64,000 bases of DNA from Desulfomicrobium macestii (lineage in GTDB: Bacteria > Desulfobacterota > Desulfovibrionia > Desulfovibrionales > Desulfomicrobiaceae): positions 26,909-90,908 of the forward strand of contig NZ_JADBGG010000010.1 in assembly GCF_014873765.1 (NCBI RefSeq), written 5' to 3'. The position numbers and the translations under genes were made by a program. Of this stretch, positions 44,946 to 53,821 are shown piece after piece (the stretch's first letter is position 1; each line of letters starts with the position of its first letter). The notes beneath the pieces are model-generated. The model ran no database searches, had not been told where the DNA came from, and worked only from the letters and a program-made list of their open reading frames with translations.

Positions 44946-45179
44946 ATGCCCGAAACGACAAAGCGATCCACGATTTATTTCGACCCACAGCTGCATGCGG
45001 CCCTGCGCCTGAAAGCCGTGCACTCCAACCGCTCGCTTTCCGACCTTGTCAACGATGCTGTCCGGGTTGCACTGGCCGAAGACCAGGAGGACCTGGCGGC
45101 CTTCGAACATCGTCTGGCGGAGCCGGTCATGAGTTACGAAGAACTGTTGAACGACCTCAAGGCCCATGGGAAGATATAG
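44946..45179 (+). CDS. Ribbon-helix-helix antitoxin
   Basis: A 77-residue protein with an N-terminal RHH DNA-binding domain (TKRSTIYFDPQLHAALRLKA, then SLSDLVNDAVRVAL) and a charged C-terminal tail (EEPVMSYEELL-like, residues 55-77) that would wrap the toxin. The ATG at 44946 follows GAGGTG; a GTG three codons earlier is inside that ribosome site. It overlaps the toxin gene by 14 bases, the usual form of a type II toxin-antitoxin pair. Confidence 0.87.
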   Translation: MPETTKRSTIYFDPQLHAALRLKAVHSNRSLSDLVNDAVRVALAEDQEDLAAFEHRLAEPVMSYEELLNDLKAHGKI

Positions 45180-45429
45180 GCTGAGCTTCAAGGCGTCCGT
45201 AGCCAAGGATTTGCGCCAACTCCCAAAACGAGACGTGCAGAGTGTCTTGAAGCGCATTGAAGGACTCGCAGATGATCCCAGGCCAAACGGCAGCGAAAAA
45301 CTGTCCGGCCAGGAGCGATTCCGGGTCAGACAGGGAACATATCGAATCATCTATGAAATCAGGGATCAGGAACTCGTAGTCATGATCGTGAAGGTCGGAC
45401 ATCGGCGCGATGTCTACAGAACATTATAG
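45166..45429 (+). CDS. RelE/ParE-family toxin
   Basis: An 87-residue toxin of the RelE superfamily: YRLSFKASVAKDLRQLPKRD at the N-terminus, RFRVRQGTYRIIYEIRDQEL in the core, and VVMIVKVGHRRDVYRTL at the C-terminus, with the basic residues expected of an mRNA-cleaving RelE. ParE-type gyrase action cannot be excluded from sequence. It sits exactly where the two phn operons converge. Confidence 0.88.
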   Translation: MGRYRLSFKASVAKDLRQLPKRDVQSVLKRIEGLADDPRPNGSEKLSGQERFRVRQGTYRIIYEIRDQELVVMIVKVGHRRDVYRTL

Positions 45430-45449
45430 ACTCCGCGCCAGTCGCACCA

Positions 45450-46058
45450 TCATCCGTACTTCTCCACAAAAGCCTCCACTGCCAATTCCCGAAAATCCTT
45501 CAGGGCCGCCGCCAGGCGCTCGTGCTCCCAGTCCCACCAGGCCAGGGCCGTCAGTTTTTCCCGGATTTCGGGGGAGAAGCGGTACTTGATGGGTTTGGCC
45601 GGGACTCCGGCGACAATGGCGTAGTCCGGCACGTCCTTGGTGACCACCGCGCCCGAGGCCACCACCGCGCCCGTGCCCACGGTCACACCGGGCATGACCA
45701 GGGCTCCGTGCCCGATCCAGACGTCATGTCCGAGCGACACGGAGTGCTCCTGGCGCCAGGCGAAAATCCCGTCATCATCAGGCCCCATGCCGAATTTGGC
45801 GCTGCGGTAGGTGAAATGGTGCTGGCTGGCCCGCGAGGTGGGATGGTTGCTCGGATTCAGGCGGGCGTGATTGGCGATGGAGCAGAATTTGCCGATGCGC
45901 GTGTACATGACGTGGCAGCGGTCGCACAGGTAGGAATATTCGCCTATCGTGGAGGAAATGATCTCGGTCTGCGCGCCGATCTCGGTCCAGGCACCGAGGG
46001 TGCTGTCGACGATGGCGGCCGTTGGGTGGATGCTCGGTTCCGGGGAAAGCATGGTCAT
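45450..46058 (-). CDS. Hexapeptide-repeat transferase of phosphonate metabolism
   Basis: A 202-residue left-handed beta-helix acetyltransferase-like protein (repeats around [15 protein letters not shown], then [40 protein letters not shown]). This subfamily is found in C-P lyase clusters lacking the GNAT-type PhnO. The acceptor could be an aminoalkylphosphonate, as for PhnO; that is inference. The start overlaps the phnN stop by 4 bases (ATGA). Confidence 0.87.
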   Translation of the reverse strand: MTMLSPEPSIHPTAAIVDSTLGAWTEIGAQTEIISSTIGEYSYLCDRCHVMYTRIGKFCSIANHARLNPSNHPTSRASQHHFTYRSAKFGMGPDDDGIFAWRQEHSVSLGHDVWIGHGALVMPGVTVGTGAVVASGAVVTKDVPDYAIVAGVPAKPIKYRFSPEIREKLTALAWWDWEHERLAAALKDFRELAVEAFVEKYG

Positions 46059-46618
46059 GAGTCCGTGCCGTCGAGGGCGATTTCAAGAATCAGGCTGGCC
46101 AGGACCTGGCCTCGATCTGCCAAGGGGCCGGAGTTGTCGAAGCGTACCAGGGCGGGTGTTTCCGTCACGGCCATGCGCGCCCGTGCCAGCCTTTTCTCCA
46201 TCTCGGCCGCGTTTTCCCGGCCACGTGCGTTCAACCGCTCGCGCAGAACCTCTTCGGTCACCTCCACCAGCACGGGCAACAATGCCGGATACGCGCCAAG
46301 GGCGCTTGGCAATGCCGCGCGCGAGCCGTTCACGACCACGCTGAGTCCCGCCTCCATCCAGATGTCGATCTCACGGCCGATGCCGTAGGAGAAACCGTGG
46401 CTGTCCCAGTGCAGGGCGAAAAGGCCGCGGGTCCGGCGAAGCTGGAATTCGGCCCGATTCAGGGCGACATGGTTTTCCCCGCCCGCATCGGCCGGACGGG
46501 TTATGTAGCGGTGCGCGAAGACCACGGGTGCTTCGGCGGGAAGACGCAAACGCGCCTCGGCCATGAGAGAATCCTTTCCGCAGCCCGACGGGCCCATGAT
46601 GTAAATCAGTCTTGGCAT
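46055..46618 (-). CDS. phnN: PhnN, ribose 1,5-bisphosphate phosphokinase
   Basis: A 187-residue kinase of the guanylate-kinase-like fold that converts ribose 1,5-bisphosphate to PRPP, returning the ribose of the C-P lyase pathway to metabolism. Walker A is [10 protein letters not shown] at residues 9-18; [18 protein letters not shown] near 41 and [17 protein letters not shown] near 64 are family segments. It is followed directly by the hexapeptide transferase and lies downstream of a long repeat region that separates it from phnM. Confidence 0.92.
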   Translation of the reverse strand: MPRLIYIMGPSGCGKDSLMAEARLRLPAEAPVVFAHRYITRPADAGGENHVALNRAEFQLRRTRGLFALHWDSHGFSYGIGREIDIWMEAGLSVVVNGSRAALPSALGAYPALLPVLVEVTEEVLRERLNARGRENAAEMEKRLARARMAVTETPALVRFDNSGPLADRGQVLASLILEIALDGTDS

Positions 46619-47297
46619 AAAAATCCTTTTTGGGGCGTTGGGGGAGGGCGAAAAATTTTTCGCCCCTACGATGTTTCACCACATCATACATCGCGTCATT
46701 GTCGCGACATCGTTTTCGGGCCGGTGTGGGTGTCTGGCCGTACACCGCGTTTGTGGCGGTAGGGGCGGTCCTGCGTGACCGCCCTTCTTCGGTCCTGCGT
46801 GGTCCTCCGGCCGGACACCGCGGTTGGGCAGACACGTAGGTCTGCCCCTACGATGCATCGTGGTGAAATCATACCATACATCGCGTCTTTGTTGCGGCAC
46901 CGTATACGGCCTGGTGTGGGCGTCTGGCCGTACACCGCGTTTGTGGCGGCGGTTGGGCAGACACGTAGGTCTGCCCCTACGATGCGTCGTGATAAAATCA
47001 AACATCGCGTCATTGTCGCGGCACCGTTTTTGGGCCGGTTTGGGCGTCTGGCCGGACACCGGGTTTGTGGCGGCGGTTGGGCAGACACGTAGGTCTGCCC
47101 CTACGATGCGTCATCACGAAATCAAACATCGCGTCATGGTCGCGACACGTAGGGGCGGTCCTGCGTGACCGCCCTTCTTTCGATCCTGCGTGACCGCCCT
47201 TCTTTCGATCCTGCGTGACCGCCCTTCTTTCGATCCTGCGTGACCGCCCTTCTTCGGTCCTGCATGATCGCCCTTCTTCCGGCGCGATGCCCCATCA
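46619..47297. repeat. Noncoding tandem repeat region inside the phn cluster
   Basis: About 680 bases between phnM (copy 2) and phnN. A roughly 124-bp unit beginning CATCGCGTCnTTGTnGCG recurs at 46689, 46879, 47003 and 47127; the first interval (190 bases) carries an extra block of about 65 bases. Units include a GGGCAGAC-ACGTAG-GTCTGCCC hairpin. At 47160-47282 five copies of a 24-25-bp unit (CCTGCGTGACCGCCCTTCTT plus TCGAT) follow in tandem, which pair with the earlier GGGCGGTC block. All overlapping open frames are repeat translations. Not a CRISPR array: no spacers. Confidence 0.88.
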
Positions 47298-48440
47298 TTA
47301 ATACACGCGTTCCCCATCGCGCCAGACCCTGCGTATGATGGGCAGGTCGCGGTCGATGTGGACGCGGACGAGATCGGCCCTGAGGCCCGGTTCGATGCGG
47401 CCCCGGTCGGTGAGGCCCAGGGCTCGGGCGGGGTTGGCCGTGACCAGGGCCATGGATTCATGCAGGGGCAGGCCCACTTCGGAATGCAGAATCCAGGCCG
47501 CGTGCAGAAGGCTCGCCGGGACGTAATCCGAGGACAGGCCGCCGAGCAGGCCGGCGGCGGCCACGTCGCGCACGGAGACGTTGCCCGAATGGGAGCCGTT
47601 TCGGACCACGTTGGGCGAGCCCATGAGGGTCAGAAGGCCCAGCTCGCAGGCGCGGCGCGCGGCATCCATGGTCGTCGGAAACTCGCTGATGGCGATGCCG
47701 TGTCCGTGGGCCCAGTCAACGTGCTCGGCCGTGGCGTCATCGTGGCTGGCCACGGGCACGCCCTTGCTCCGGCACCAGCCCAGGATGTCCTCGGCATGCG
47801 CTCCGGCGAAGCGGGCCTGCACGCCCTGCATGCGGGCCATCTCGACCGCGAACTCCTGGTCCGTCCACTGCCTGTCCTTGCTGTAATAGGTGCGATAGGC
47901 GTCGATGTCGACGAACTGGCGCTGGCCCGGGGTGTGATCCATGAGCGAGACCAGATGCACGTCGTCCATGTCCCGAAAAGGTTCAAAGAGGCGCGGCATC
48001 TCGGGGTCCGAAATTTCGCAGCGCACGTGCAGGAAATGGTCGGCCCTCAGGTGTCCCGTGGGCCGCAGCTCTTGCAGGGCGGTCAGAGTCAGGTCGAGCA
48101 TGGTCCGGCGGTCGCTTTTTTCATAATACTGTCCGCAGGACAAAGCGTCGAGAACCGTGGTGATGCCCGCGGCCACAAGCTGCGCGTCATGGGCCAGCAG
48201 AGCGGCCCGAGCCGAGGGCCAGAGCACGCCGGGCCGGGGCAGGAGCTGCTTTTCGAGGTTGTCGGTATGCAGCTCGACCAGCCCGGGAATGAGCAGGTCG
48301 CCCGCGAAATCGACGGCGGCAGGCGTCGTGGTCGCGCCCGGCGCAATGTCGTGGATCAGCCCGTCGCGCACGGACAGGCTGCCCAGGATGACCTCGTCGG
48401 CCAGAACGATACGGGCGTTGGCAAGAATCAGCTCATGCAT
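47298..48440 (-). CDS. phnM: PhnM, triphosphate-ribosyl phosphonate diphosphatase (copy 2)
   Basis: A 380-residue PhnM in the canonical place, after phnL. The metal-site segments are LVELHTDNLEKQL near residue 55, LMDHTPGQRQF near 167, and VASHDDATAEHVDW near 230; TANPARALGLTDRG matches copy 1. It is clearly homologous to the phnM at 42.9 kb but diverged (for example CGQYYEKSDRRTML versus AGEFSAKRMRREIF). Last gene before the repeat region. Confidence 0.94.
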   Translation of the reverse strand: MHELILANARIVLADEVILGSLSVRDGLIHDIAPGATTTPAAVDFAGDLLIPGLVELHTDNLEKQLLPRPGVLWPSARAALLAHDAQLVAAGITTVLDALSCGQYYEKSDRRTMLDLTLTALQELRPTGHLRADHFLHVRCEISDPEMPRLFEPFRDMDDVHLVSLMDHTPGQRQFVDIDAYRTYYSKDRQWTDQEFAVEMARMQGVQARFAGAHAEDILGWCRSKGVPVASHDDATAEHVDWAHGHGIAISEFPTTMDAARRACELGLLTLMGSPNVVRNGSHSGNVSVRDVAAAGLLGGLSSDYVPASLLHAAWILHSEVGLPLHESMALVTANPARALGLTDRGRIEPGLRADLVRVHIDRDLPIIRRVWRDGERVY

Positions 48441-48443
48441 GGG

Positions 48444-49136
48444 TCACTCCGGTCTGTTCAGCAGCAGGCAGCGGTCCGCGACCCGCTCGCGCACGTCGTC
48501 ATCATGAAAAATGCCCACGATAGCCGCGCCGCGCGCCTTGGCTTCGAGGATCATGTCCACGACGGTGTTGCGATTGTTCCCGTCCAGTGAGGCCGTTGGC
48601 TCGTCGAGGAGCAGGATGGGATAGTCGCGGATGAAGCCGCGCGCTATATTGACGCGCTGCTGCTCGCCTCCGGAAAAGGTGGCCGGAGCCAGGGACCACA
48701 GGCGCTCGGGAATGTTCAGCCGGGCCAGAAGCTCTCCGGCCCGCTCCCTGGCCTCCCGGAGGTCAACGCCCATGGCGGTGAGCCGCTCGGCCACCAGATC
48801 GAGGGAGGAGACACGCGGGATGACGCGCAGGAACTGGCTGACATAGCCGAGGCTGCGGCGGCGCACGTCGAGGATGGTGCGGGGCTGGGCGGAGGTCATG
48901 TCCACGCCGTCCCCGTCATGGCTGATGACGACGCTGCCCGCGCTTGGGCGGTAGTTCGCGTAGATGGAGCGCAAAAGGCTCGACTTGCCCGAGCCGGAGG
49001 GGCCGTGCAGGGCGATGCACTCCCCGGCCGCGACATCGAGATCCACGCCATCGAAAGCGCGGATGCACGTGCCGCCCTGGGTGTGCAGCACGAAGGTCTT
49101 GGCCAGGGATCGTATGGAAATCATGGGAATGTTCAT
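48444..49136 (-). CDS. phnL: PhnL, ABC-type ATPase of the C-P lyase system
   Basis: A 230-residue ABC ATPase lacking any membrane partner; with PhnG, PhnH and PhnI it supports formation of ribosyl-triphosphate phosphonate. Walker [13 protein letters not shown] near residue 44, signature FSGGEQQRVNIARG near 158, Walker [14 protein letters not shown]. It lies between phnK and phnM with short gaps of 3-7 bases. Confidence 0.93.
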   Translation of the reverse strand: MNIPMISIRSLAKTFVLHTQGGTCIRAFDGVDLDVAAGECIALHGPSGSGKSSLLRSIYANYRPSAGSVVISHDGDGVDMTSAQPRTILDVRRRSLGYVSQFLRVIPRVSSLDLVAERLTAMGVDLREARERAGELLARLNIPERLWSLAPATFSGGEQQRVNIARGFIRDYPILLLDEPTASLDGNNRNTVVDMILEAKARGAAIVGIFHDDDVRERVADRCLLLNRPE

Positions 49137-49143
49137 GAATGCC

Positions 49144-49917
49144 TCAAGCTTGCAGGATGGAGGAGACCAGAAGCTGGGTATAGGGGTGACACGGATCGTC
49201 GAGGACCTGATCGGACAGGCCCGTCTCGACGACCTCGCCGCCGCGCATGACCATCATGCGGTGGGCCAGGATGCGGGCCACGGCCAGATCATGGGTGACC
49301 AGCACCACGGCCAGGCCCAGGGAGGAGACCAACTCGCGCAGGAGATCCAGAAGCCTGGCCTGGACCGAGACGTCGAGGCCGCTGGTGGGTTCGTCCATGA
49401 AGATCAGACGCGGGCCCGTGACCAGGTTGCGGGCGATCTGAAGGCGCTGCTGCATGCCGCCGGAAAAGGCCGACGGATGCTCGTCGATACGCTCCGGGTC
49501 CAGTTCGACCCGCTCCATCCAGTCAAGGCCCGCCCCGCGAATCCGGCCATAATGACGTTGCCCGAGCGCCATGAGACGCTCGCCGATGTTCCCTCCGGCG
49601 CTGACTCGCATGCGCAGACCGTCGCGGGGGTTCTGGTGCACCACTCCAAGATCGGTGCGCTGCAGGCGGCGGCGGTCGGCCTCGCCGAGTTCGGCCAGGG
49701 ACAGCCAGAGCCCGTCGCGGTCCCGGTAGGACACCTCGCCGGCCGTGGGCATGAGCCGCCCGGACAGGAGACTCAGGAGCGTGGACTTGCCAGACCCCGA
49801 TTCGCCGACAATGGCCAGCACTTCGCCCGGCCACAGCGTGAAGTTCACGTCACGGCATCCGACGCGGTTTCCGTAGTAGCGGGTCAGGCCCGTGACGCGA
49901 AGCAGTTCATTCTCCAT
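49144..49917 (-). CDS. phnK: PhnK, ABC-type ATPase of the C-P lyase core
   Basis: A 257-residue ABC ATPase that docks on the PhnGHIJ core complex. Walker A is [11 protein letters not shown] near residue 37, signature FSGGMQQRLQIARN near 148, Walker B RLIFMDEPTSGLD. The start overlaps the phnJ stop (TGATG-type junction), matching the physical partnership. Confidence 0.93.
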   Translation of the reverse strand: MENELLRVTGLTRYYGNRVGCRDVNFTLWPGEVLAIVGESGSGKSTLLSLLSGRLMPTAGEVSYRDRDGLWLSLAELGEADRRRLQRTDLGVVHQNPRDGLRMRVSAGGNIGERLMALGQRHYGRIRGAGLDWMERVELDPERIDEHPSAFSGGMQQRLQIARNLVTGPRLIFMDEPTSGLDVSVQARLLDLLRELVSSLGLAVVLVTHDLAVARILAHRMMVMRGGEVVETGLSDQVLDDPCHPYTQLLVSSILQA

Positions 49918-50771
49918 CAGTTGCCCTCCCGCTCTTGCACGCGCCGCGCACAGAAGTCCGAATCGGAACAGACGAACATGCGTCCGCCCTGGTCGTCGAT
50001 GATGATTTCATCGAGAAAACTGCTGCCGCAGCCGCAGATGGCGCACGCCTCGTCCCATTTCTGGATTTCGAAGGGATGATCCTCGAAGTCCAGGCTCTTG
50101 ACTCTGGTGTGGGGCGGAATGGCGTAGATGCGTTTTTCGCGGCCCGCGCCGAAAAGTTGCAGGGCCGGGCAATCGTCCATCTTGGGGTTGTCGAATTTGG
50201 GAATGGGAGACGGGCACATGATGTAGCGGTCCTCGACCTTGACGGGATAGTTGTAGCTGGTCGCGATGCGGCCGTGCTCGGCGATGTCCTCGTAGAGCCT
50301 TACGTGCATGACCCCGTATTCCTCCAGGGCGTGCATGGTCCGGGTCTCGGATTCGCTCGGCTCCATGAAACGCAGGGGTTCGGGGATGGGCACCTGGTAG
50401 ACGAGAATCTGCCCCTCGCGCAGCGCGGCTTCGGGGATGCGATGGCGGGTCTGGATGACCGTGGCCTCTTCGGTGGCCGTGGTCGTGGTCACCTGGGCCG
50501 TTCTGGCAAAAAACGAGCGGATGGAGACGGCGTTGGTCGTATCGTCGGCGCCCTGGTCGATGACTTTGAGGACGTCGTCCGGGCCGATGATGGCGGCGGT
50601 GATCTGGATGCCGCCCGTGCCCCAGCCATAGGGCAACGGCATCTCGCGGCTGCCGAACGGGACCTGATAGCCGGGGATGGCCACGGCCTTGAGGATGGCC
50701 CGGCGGATCATGCCCTTGGTCTGCTCGTCCAGATAAGCGTAGTTGTAACCGGGCACGGATTCAGCGTTCAT
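49917..50771 (-). CDS. phnJ: PhnJ, radical SAM C-P lyase
   Basis: A 284-residue catalytic subunit that cleaves the C-P bond of ribosyl-1-alkylphosphonate 5-phosphate, releasing the alkane. The iron-sulfur cysteines are in the C-terminal CAICGCGSSFLDEI and FVCSDSDFC segments, the unusual radical SAM motif of PhnJ. The N-terminal GYNYAYLDEQTKGMIRRAIL and MPLPYGWGTGGIQIT are highly conserved in the family. It overlaps phnI by 11 bases. Confidence 0.96.
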   Translation of the reverse strand: MNAESVPGYNYAYLDEQTKGMIRRAILKAVAIPGYQVPFGSREMPLPYGWGTGGIQITAAIIGPDDVLKVIDQGADDTTNAVSIRSFFARTAQVTTTTATEEATVIQTRHRIPEAALREGQILVYQVPIPEPLRFMEPSESETRTMHALEEYGVMHVRLYEDIAEHGRIATSYNYPVKVEDRYIMCPSPIPKFDNPKMDDCPALQLFGAGREKRIYAIPPHTRVKSLDFEDHPFEIQKWDEACAICGCGSSFLDEIIIDDQGGRMFVCSDSDFCARRVQEREGN

Positions 50772-51951
50772 GACCGTCCTCCTTGTCGTTTGCGGCGTCC
50801 TGCCTGAGCCCGCGCACCAGGGCCAGCTCGGACTGAAAATCGACGTAATGCGGAAGCTTCAGGTGCTGCACAAAGCCCGAGGCCTCGACGTTGTCGCTGT
50901 GATACAGGACAAACTCCTCGTCCTGGGCCGGACCGCGCACCTCCTCGCCAAGCTCTTCGGCGCGCAGCGATCTGTCTACCAGGGCCATGCTCATGGCCTT
51001 GCGTTCCCCCTGTCCGAAGGTCAGGCCGTAGCCACGGGTGAAACGCGCGTCGCCGGAGCCGATGAACTGGTTCACCGTCTCGCATTCGGTCATGGTCATC
51101 TCGCCGATGGTCACGGCGAAGCCCAGCTCCTCGGGTACGAACTCGACTTCCAGCTCACCCATGCGGATCTCGCCCACGAAGGGATGGGAATTGCCGAAGC
51201 CGCGCTGGGTCGAATAGCCCATGGCCAGAAGAAAGCCCTCGTCGGCACGGGCCAGATTTTGAAGGCGCATGGAGCGCCCGGCGGGCAGGGTCAGGGGCTC
51301 ACGGGTCAGGTCGTCCGGTTCCGGATCGTCCCCCCTGCCTTCGGATTCGATGATGCCTTCGCGGCCCAGCACTTCGAGCACTCGCGGCATGGCTTCAGGC
51401 GTTGCACCCATCAATTCGTCTGAAATTTCTGAAGGCATCGTGCCGGCCGTTGCACCAGACTTCATTTGAGTCGTTGTCTCCGGCGTCGCATCGCGCGCCG
51501 TTTCGGATGCCGGTTCGGGCGCGAAGCGATTTTTCCGCAAACAGTTTCCGGCCAGCTCCCAATCAAGCAGGCGGTGGGTATAGTCGAAGGTCGGTCCCAG
51601 GACCTGTCCCCCCGGGACATCCTTGAATGTGGCGGAGATGCGGCGGCGGACATGCATTCGCGAGGTGTCGACGGGCTGGGAGTATCCGAATCGCGGCAGG
51701 GTCGTGCGGTAGGCGCGCAGCAGAAAAATGGCCTCCATCAGGTCGCCCCTCGCCTGTTTTACGGCCAGGGACGCAAGGATGGGATCGTAGAGGGAGCCTT
51801 CGCTCATGACCCGATCCACGGACAGCGACAGCTGCTCGCGAATCTGGTCCAGGGAAAGTTCCGGAACGGACTCCTGGCCCCGCCGCTCCCGGGCCAGCAG
51901 CCGGTGCGCCTCGGCAATGGCTTTCTCACCGCCCTTGACAGCTACATACAT
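50761..51951 (-). CDS. phnI: PhnI, C-P lyase core subunit
   Basis: A 396-residue subunit with nucleosidase activity that, with PhnG, H and L, attaches the phosphonate to the ribose of ATP and releases adenine. Family segments are MYVAVKGGEKAIAEAHRLLA at the N-terminus, RRISATFKDVPGGQVLGPTF near residue 105, and HPFVGEIRMGELEVE near 265. A hydrophilic Ala/Thr/Glu-rich stretch at about residues 150-180 looks like a lineage-specific insertion. It overlaps phnH by 10 bases. Confidence 0.95.
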   Translation of the reverse strand: MYVAVKGGEKAIAEAHRLLARERRGQESVPELSLDQIREQLSLSVDRVMSEGSLYDPILASLAVKQARGDLMEAIFLLRAYRTTLPRFGYSQPVDTSRMHVRRRISATFKDVPGGQVLGPTFDYTHRLLDWELAGNCLRKNRFAPEPASETARDATPETTTQMKSGATAGTMPSEISDELMGATPEAMPRVLEVLGREGIIESEGRGDDPEPDDLTREPLTLPAGRSMRLQNLARADEGFLLAMGYSTQRGFGNSHPFVGEIRMGELEVEFVPEELGFAVTIGEMTMTECETVNQFIGSGDARFTRGYGLTFGQGERKAMSMALVDRSLRAEELGEEVRGPAQDEEFVLYHSDNVEASGFVQHLKLPHYVDFQSELALVRGLRQDAANDKEDGHER

Positions 51952-52547
51952 GGCCCGGCCTCCAGTTTCAGGGTTCTCGGCAAGCCCACGACCTGATCCT
52001 TGCCGACCAGGATAAGATCTACGCCTCGGGGAAAGAGGCGGCTGTTGTCACGCCACATTCGTGTGAAGCCCGCAGGGAGCCAGGACAGAGGAATGCGCCC
52101 TTCCCCATCCACGCCGGGCCCGCTGATCCGCGCGGCTTCCCCGACGTCGTTTGAGAAATCCGAGGTCAGCAGCACGGTGGTCGATTTTTCGGGATATTCC
52201 ACGCTGCCAAGAGAAAATGTCTCCAAGGAAGGCATGCGCCCAGGCTGTGCGAGCACGGCGAAGGAGGCCTTGGCCGGGGTATCGGTCAGGGGGCATCCGC
52301 AATGAAAGCGCAGGAAACGCAGGGCCTCCTCGGTGTTGCATGCGGCGTCCAGCCAGACCGGGGTTTCCATGTCGCACAGGGTCAGGACCACCGAGGTCAT
52401 GCTCCCGCTCCAGCCCACCGGACCTTCGGCCTGAACCGGCAATGGAACGAGGGTGCCCGGCCGGGACATGGCTTCGAGGATGACGCGGAACGTTCCCTGA
52501 CTTTCGAATACGGGGCGGGTGAAGCCCGCGGGGATGGGTTGCAGCAT
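51942..52547 (-). CDS. phnH: PhnH, C-P lyase core subunit
   Basis: A 201-residue subunit of the PhnGHIJ core; a PLP-transferase-like fold without cofactor in E. coli. Recognisable parts are GFTRPVFESQGTFRVILEAM near residue 7, VLTLCDMETPVWLD, and RIPLSWLPAGFTRMW-like near 152. The start overlaps the phnG stop (TGATG). Slightly longer than E. coli PhnH. Confidence 0.92.
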   Translation of the reverse strand: MLQPIPAGFTRPVFESQGTFRVILEAMSRPGTLVPLPVQAEGPVGWSGSMTSVVLTLCDMETPVWLDAACNTEEALRFLRFHCGCPLTDTPAKASFAVLAQPGRMPSLETFSLGSVEYPEKSTTVLLTSDFSNDVGEAARISGPGVDGEGRIPLSWLPAGFTRMWRDNSRLFPRGVDLILVGKDQVVGLPRTLKLEAGPCM

Positions 52548-52996
52548 CAGTCCTCCCCCCGCACCAGTGTGAAAAAATCCACCCTGCTCGGACTCACTTC
52601 ATCGTGCCGCCGGGCCAGGTGCTCCCGCCGTTCGCGCCGCAACGGCTCGATCAATCCCCGGCGCAGATCTTCGCGCCGTTCCGGAAGTTGCATGAGGGCA
52701 TCGAAAACAGCCGCCAGACAGGCGTGTTCGGGTTTGATACCGCCGATGAAGGCATGACCCATGATCCCGCCTGCAAGGCCGACGCTGCACCGGGTCACGG
52801 TCATTTCACCCAGATTGAAGCGCTCCCCCACGTTTCCCGACCGGGCCCTGACCATGACCAGTCCGGTTTCGGGCCCTCGCACGATCCGGTATTCCGGCCG
52901 TGCGGCCATGCTGTCCCAGGCGTCCCGCAGCCGGCCTTCATCGGCCAAGGCCAGGGCGGCCATCCATTCCTGCCGCTGTGTCTGTTCGGTTGACAT
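52547..52996 (-). CDS. phnG: PhnG, C-P lyase core subunit
   Basis: A 149-residue subunit, first in the phnGHIJKLM operon. Family features are RQEWMAALALAD near the N-terminus, RGPETGLVMVRARSGNVGER near residue 40, and EMTVTRCSVGL near 63. The ATG at 52996 follows GGAG; a TTG one codon earlier also opens the frame. The promoter faces phnF across a 100-base gap containing a TGTCTAGACA palindrome. Confidence 0.92.
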   Translation of the reverse strand: MSTEQTQRQEWMAALALADEGRLRDAWDSMAARPEYRIVRGPETGLVMVRARSGNVGERFNLGEMTVTRCSVGLAGGIMGHAFIGGIKPEHACLAAVFDALMQLPERREDLRRGLIEPLRRERREHLARRHDEVSPSRVDFFTLVRGED

Positions 52997-53022
52997 CAAT
53001 GAAACTCCACAATATGAAAATT

Positions 53023-53032
53023 TGTCTAGACA
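53023..53032. promoter_or_regulatory. Putative PhnF operator between phnG and phnF
   Basis: TGTCTAGACA, a perfect 10-bp palindrome (followed by an additional TATGTC half-site) in the divergent phnG-phnF gap, 27 bases ahead of the phnG start. PhnF-type GntR/HutC regulators bind short palindromes of TATAGAC form, so this is the best operator candidate. Confidence 0.6.
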
Positions 53033-53098
53033 TCTATGTCTTTTTGCTGAGACTCAATTCTCAGCATTCTGTGACAATTTGCATTCAAGGAGACGGCG

Positions 53099-53821
53099 AT
53101 GGAGTTACAGCGCGGAAGTGGAGTGGCCCTGTGGCGGCAGATTCAGGATTGGCTGGAGTTCAGGATCAAGGAGAGGGAAATGCCGCCCGGCAGCAAATTA
53201 CCCACGGAGCAGGAGCTCGCCGACCGCTTCAAGGTCAATCGGCACACCGTGCGCCGTGCGCTGACCCTGCTGGCGGAAAAGGATCTCATCCGCACGGAAC
53301 AGGGCAGCGGCAGCTTCGTGCGCGAGCAGATCATCGACTACGCCGTTGGCGTGCGGACCCGCTTTCATGAAAACCTGCTGCGCCAAGAGCGAAAGCCGCG
53401 CGGGGAGCTCATCTCGTCGGGCATCATTCCCGCCACGACCGAAGTGGCCCGGGCGCTTGAAATGGACAAGGGCGAACCGGTCATCGTGCTTGAAACCCTT
53501 GGCGAGGCGGACTCCGTGCGTATCTGTCTGGCCAGCGCCCACTTTCCCCAGAGCCGCTTTCCGGGCCTTGACGAACATTTCCGCGCCACCGGCTCCGTGA
53601 CCCAGGCGCTGCGCCATTACGGAGTCATGGATTACCGGCGCAAAAGCACGCACATATCGAGCCGTCTGCCCACCGCCCGTGAAGCACGCATCCTGCATCA
53701 GTCAAAAACCCGCCCGGTGCTCGTGACGGAGAGCATCAACGTCGACCCCAGAGACTGGCCCATCGAATTCTGCGAAACACGCTTCGCGTCCGAGCGGGTT
53801 CAATTCACCATTGAAACATGA
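53099..53821 (+). CDS. phnF: PhnF, GntR/HutC-family regulator
   Basis: A 240-residue regulator. The N-terminal winged helix is ALWRQIQDWLEFRIKE and KLPTEQELADRFKVNRHTVR (residues 33-52), and the C-terminal UTRA effector domain spans about residues 90-238. Divergent from phnG, it should repress or modulate the C-P lyase operon in response to a pathway ligand, as PhnF does elsewhere. The ribosome site is AAGGAG seven bases upstream. Confidence 0.93.
   Translation: MELQRGSGVALWRQIQDWLEFRIKEREMPPGSKLPTEQELADRFKVNRHTVRRALTLLAEKDLIRTEQGSGSFVREQIIDYAVGVRTRFHENLLRQERKPRGELISSGIIPATTEVARALEMDKGEPVIVLETLGEADSVRICLASAHFPQSRFPGLDEHFRATGSVTQALRHYGVMDYRRKSTHISSRLPTAREARILHQSKTRPVLVTESINVDPRDWPIEFCETRFASERVQFTIET

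Noticed and set aside
46676..47168. Several open frames on both strands in the phn repeat block
   Set aside because: They are translations of the 124-bp repeats (recurring RRGRPTCLP-type strings), with no ribosome sites.
47160..47282. Possible CRISPR array
   Set aside because: The 24-25-bp units are directly adjacent with no unique spacers, and no cas genes are present.
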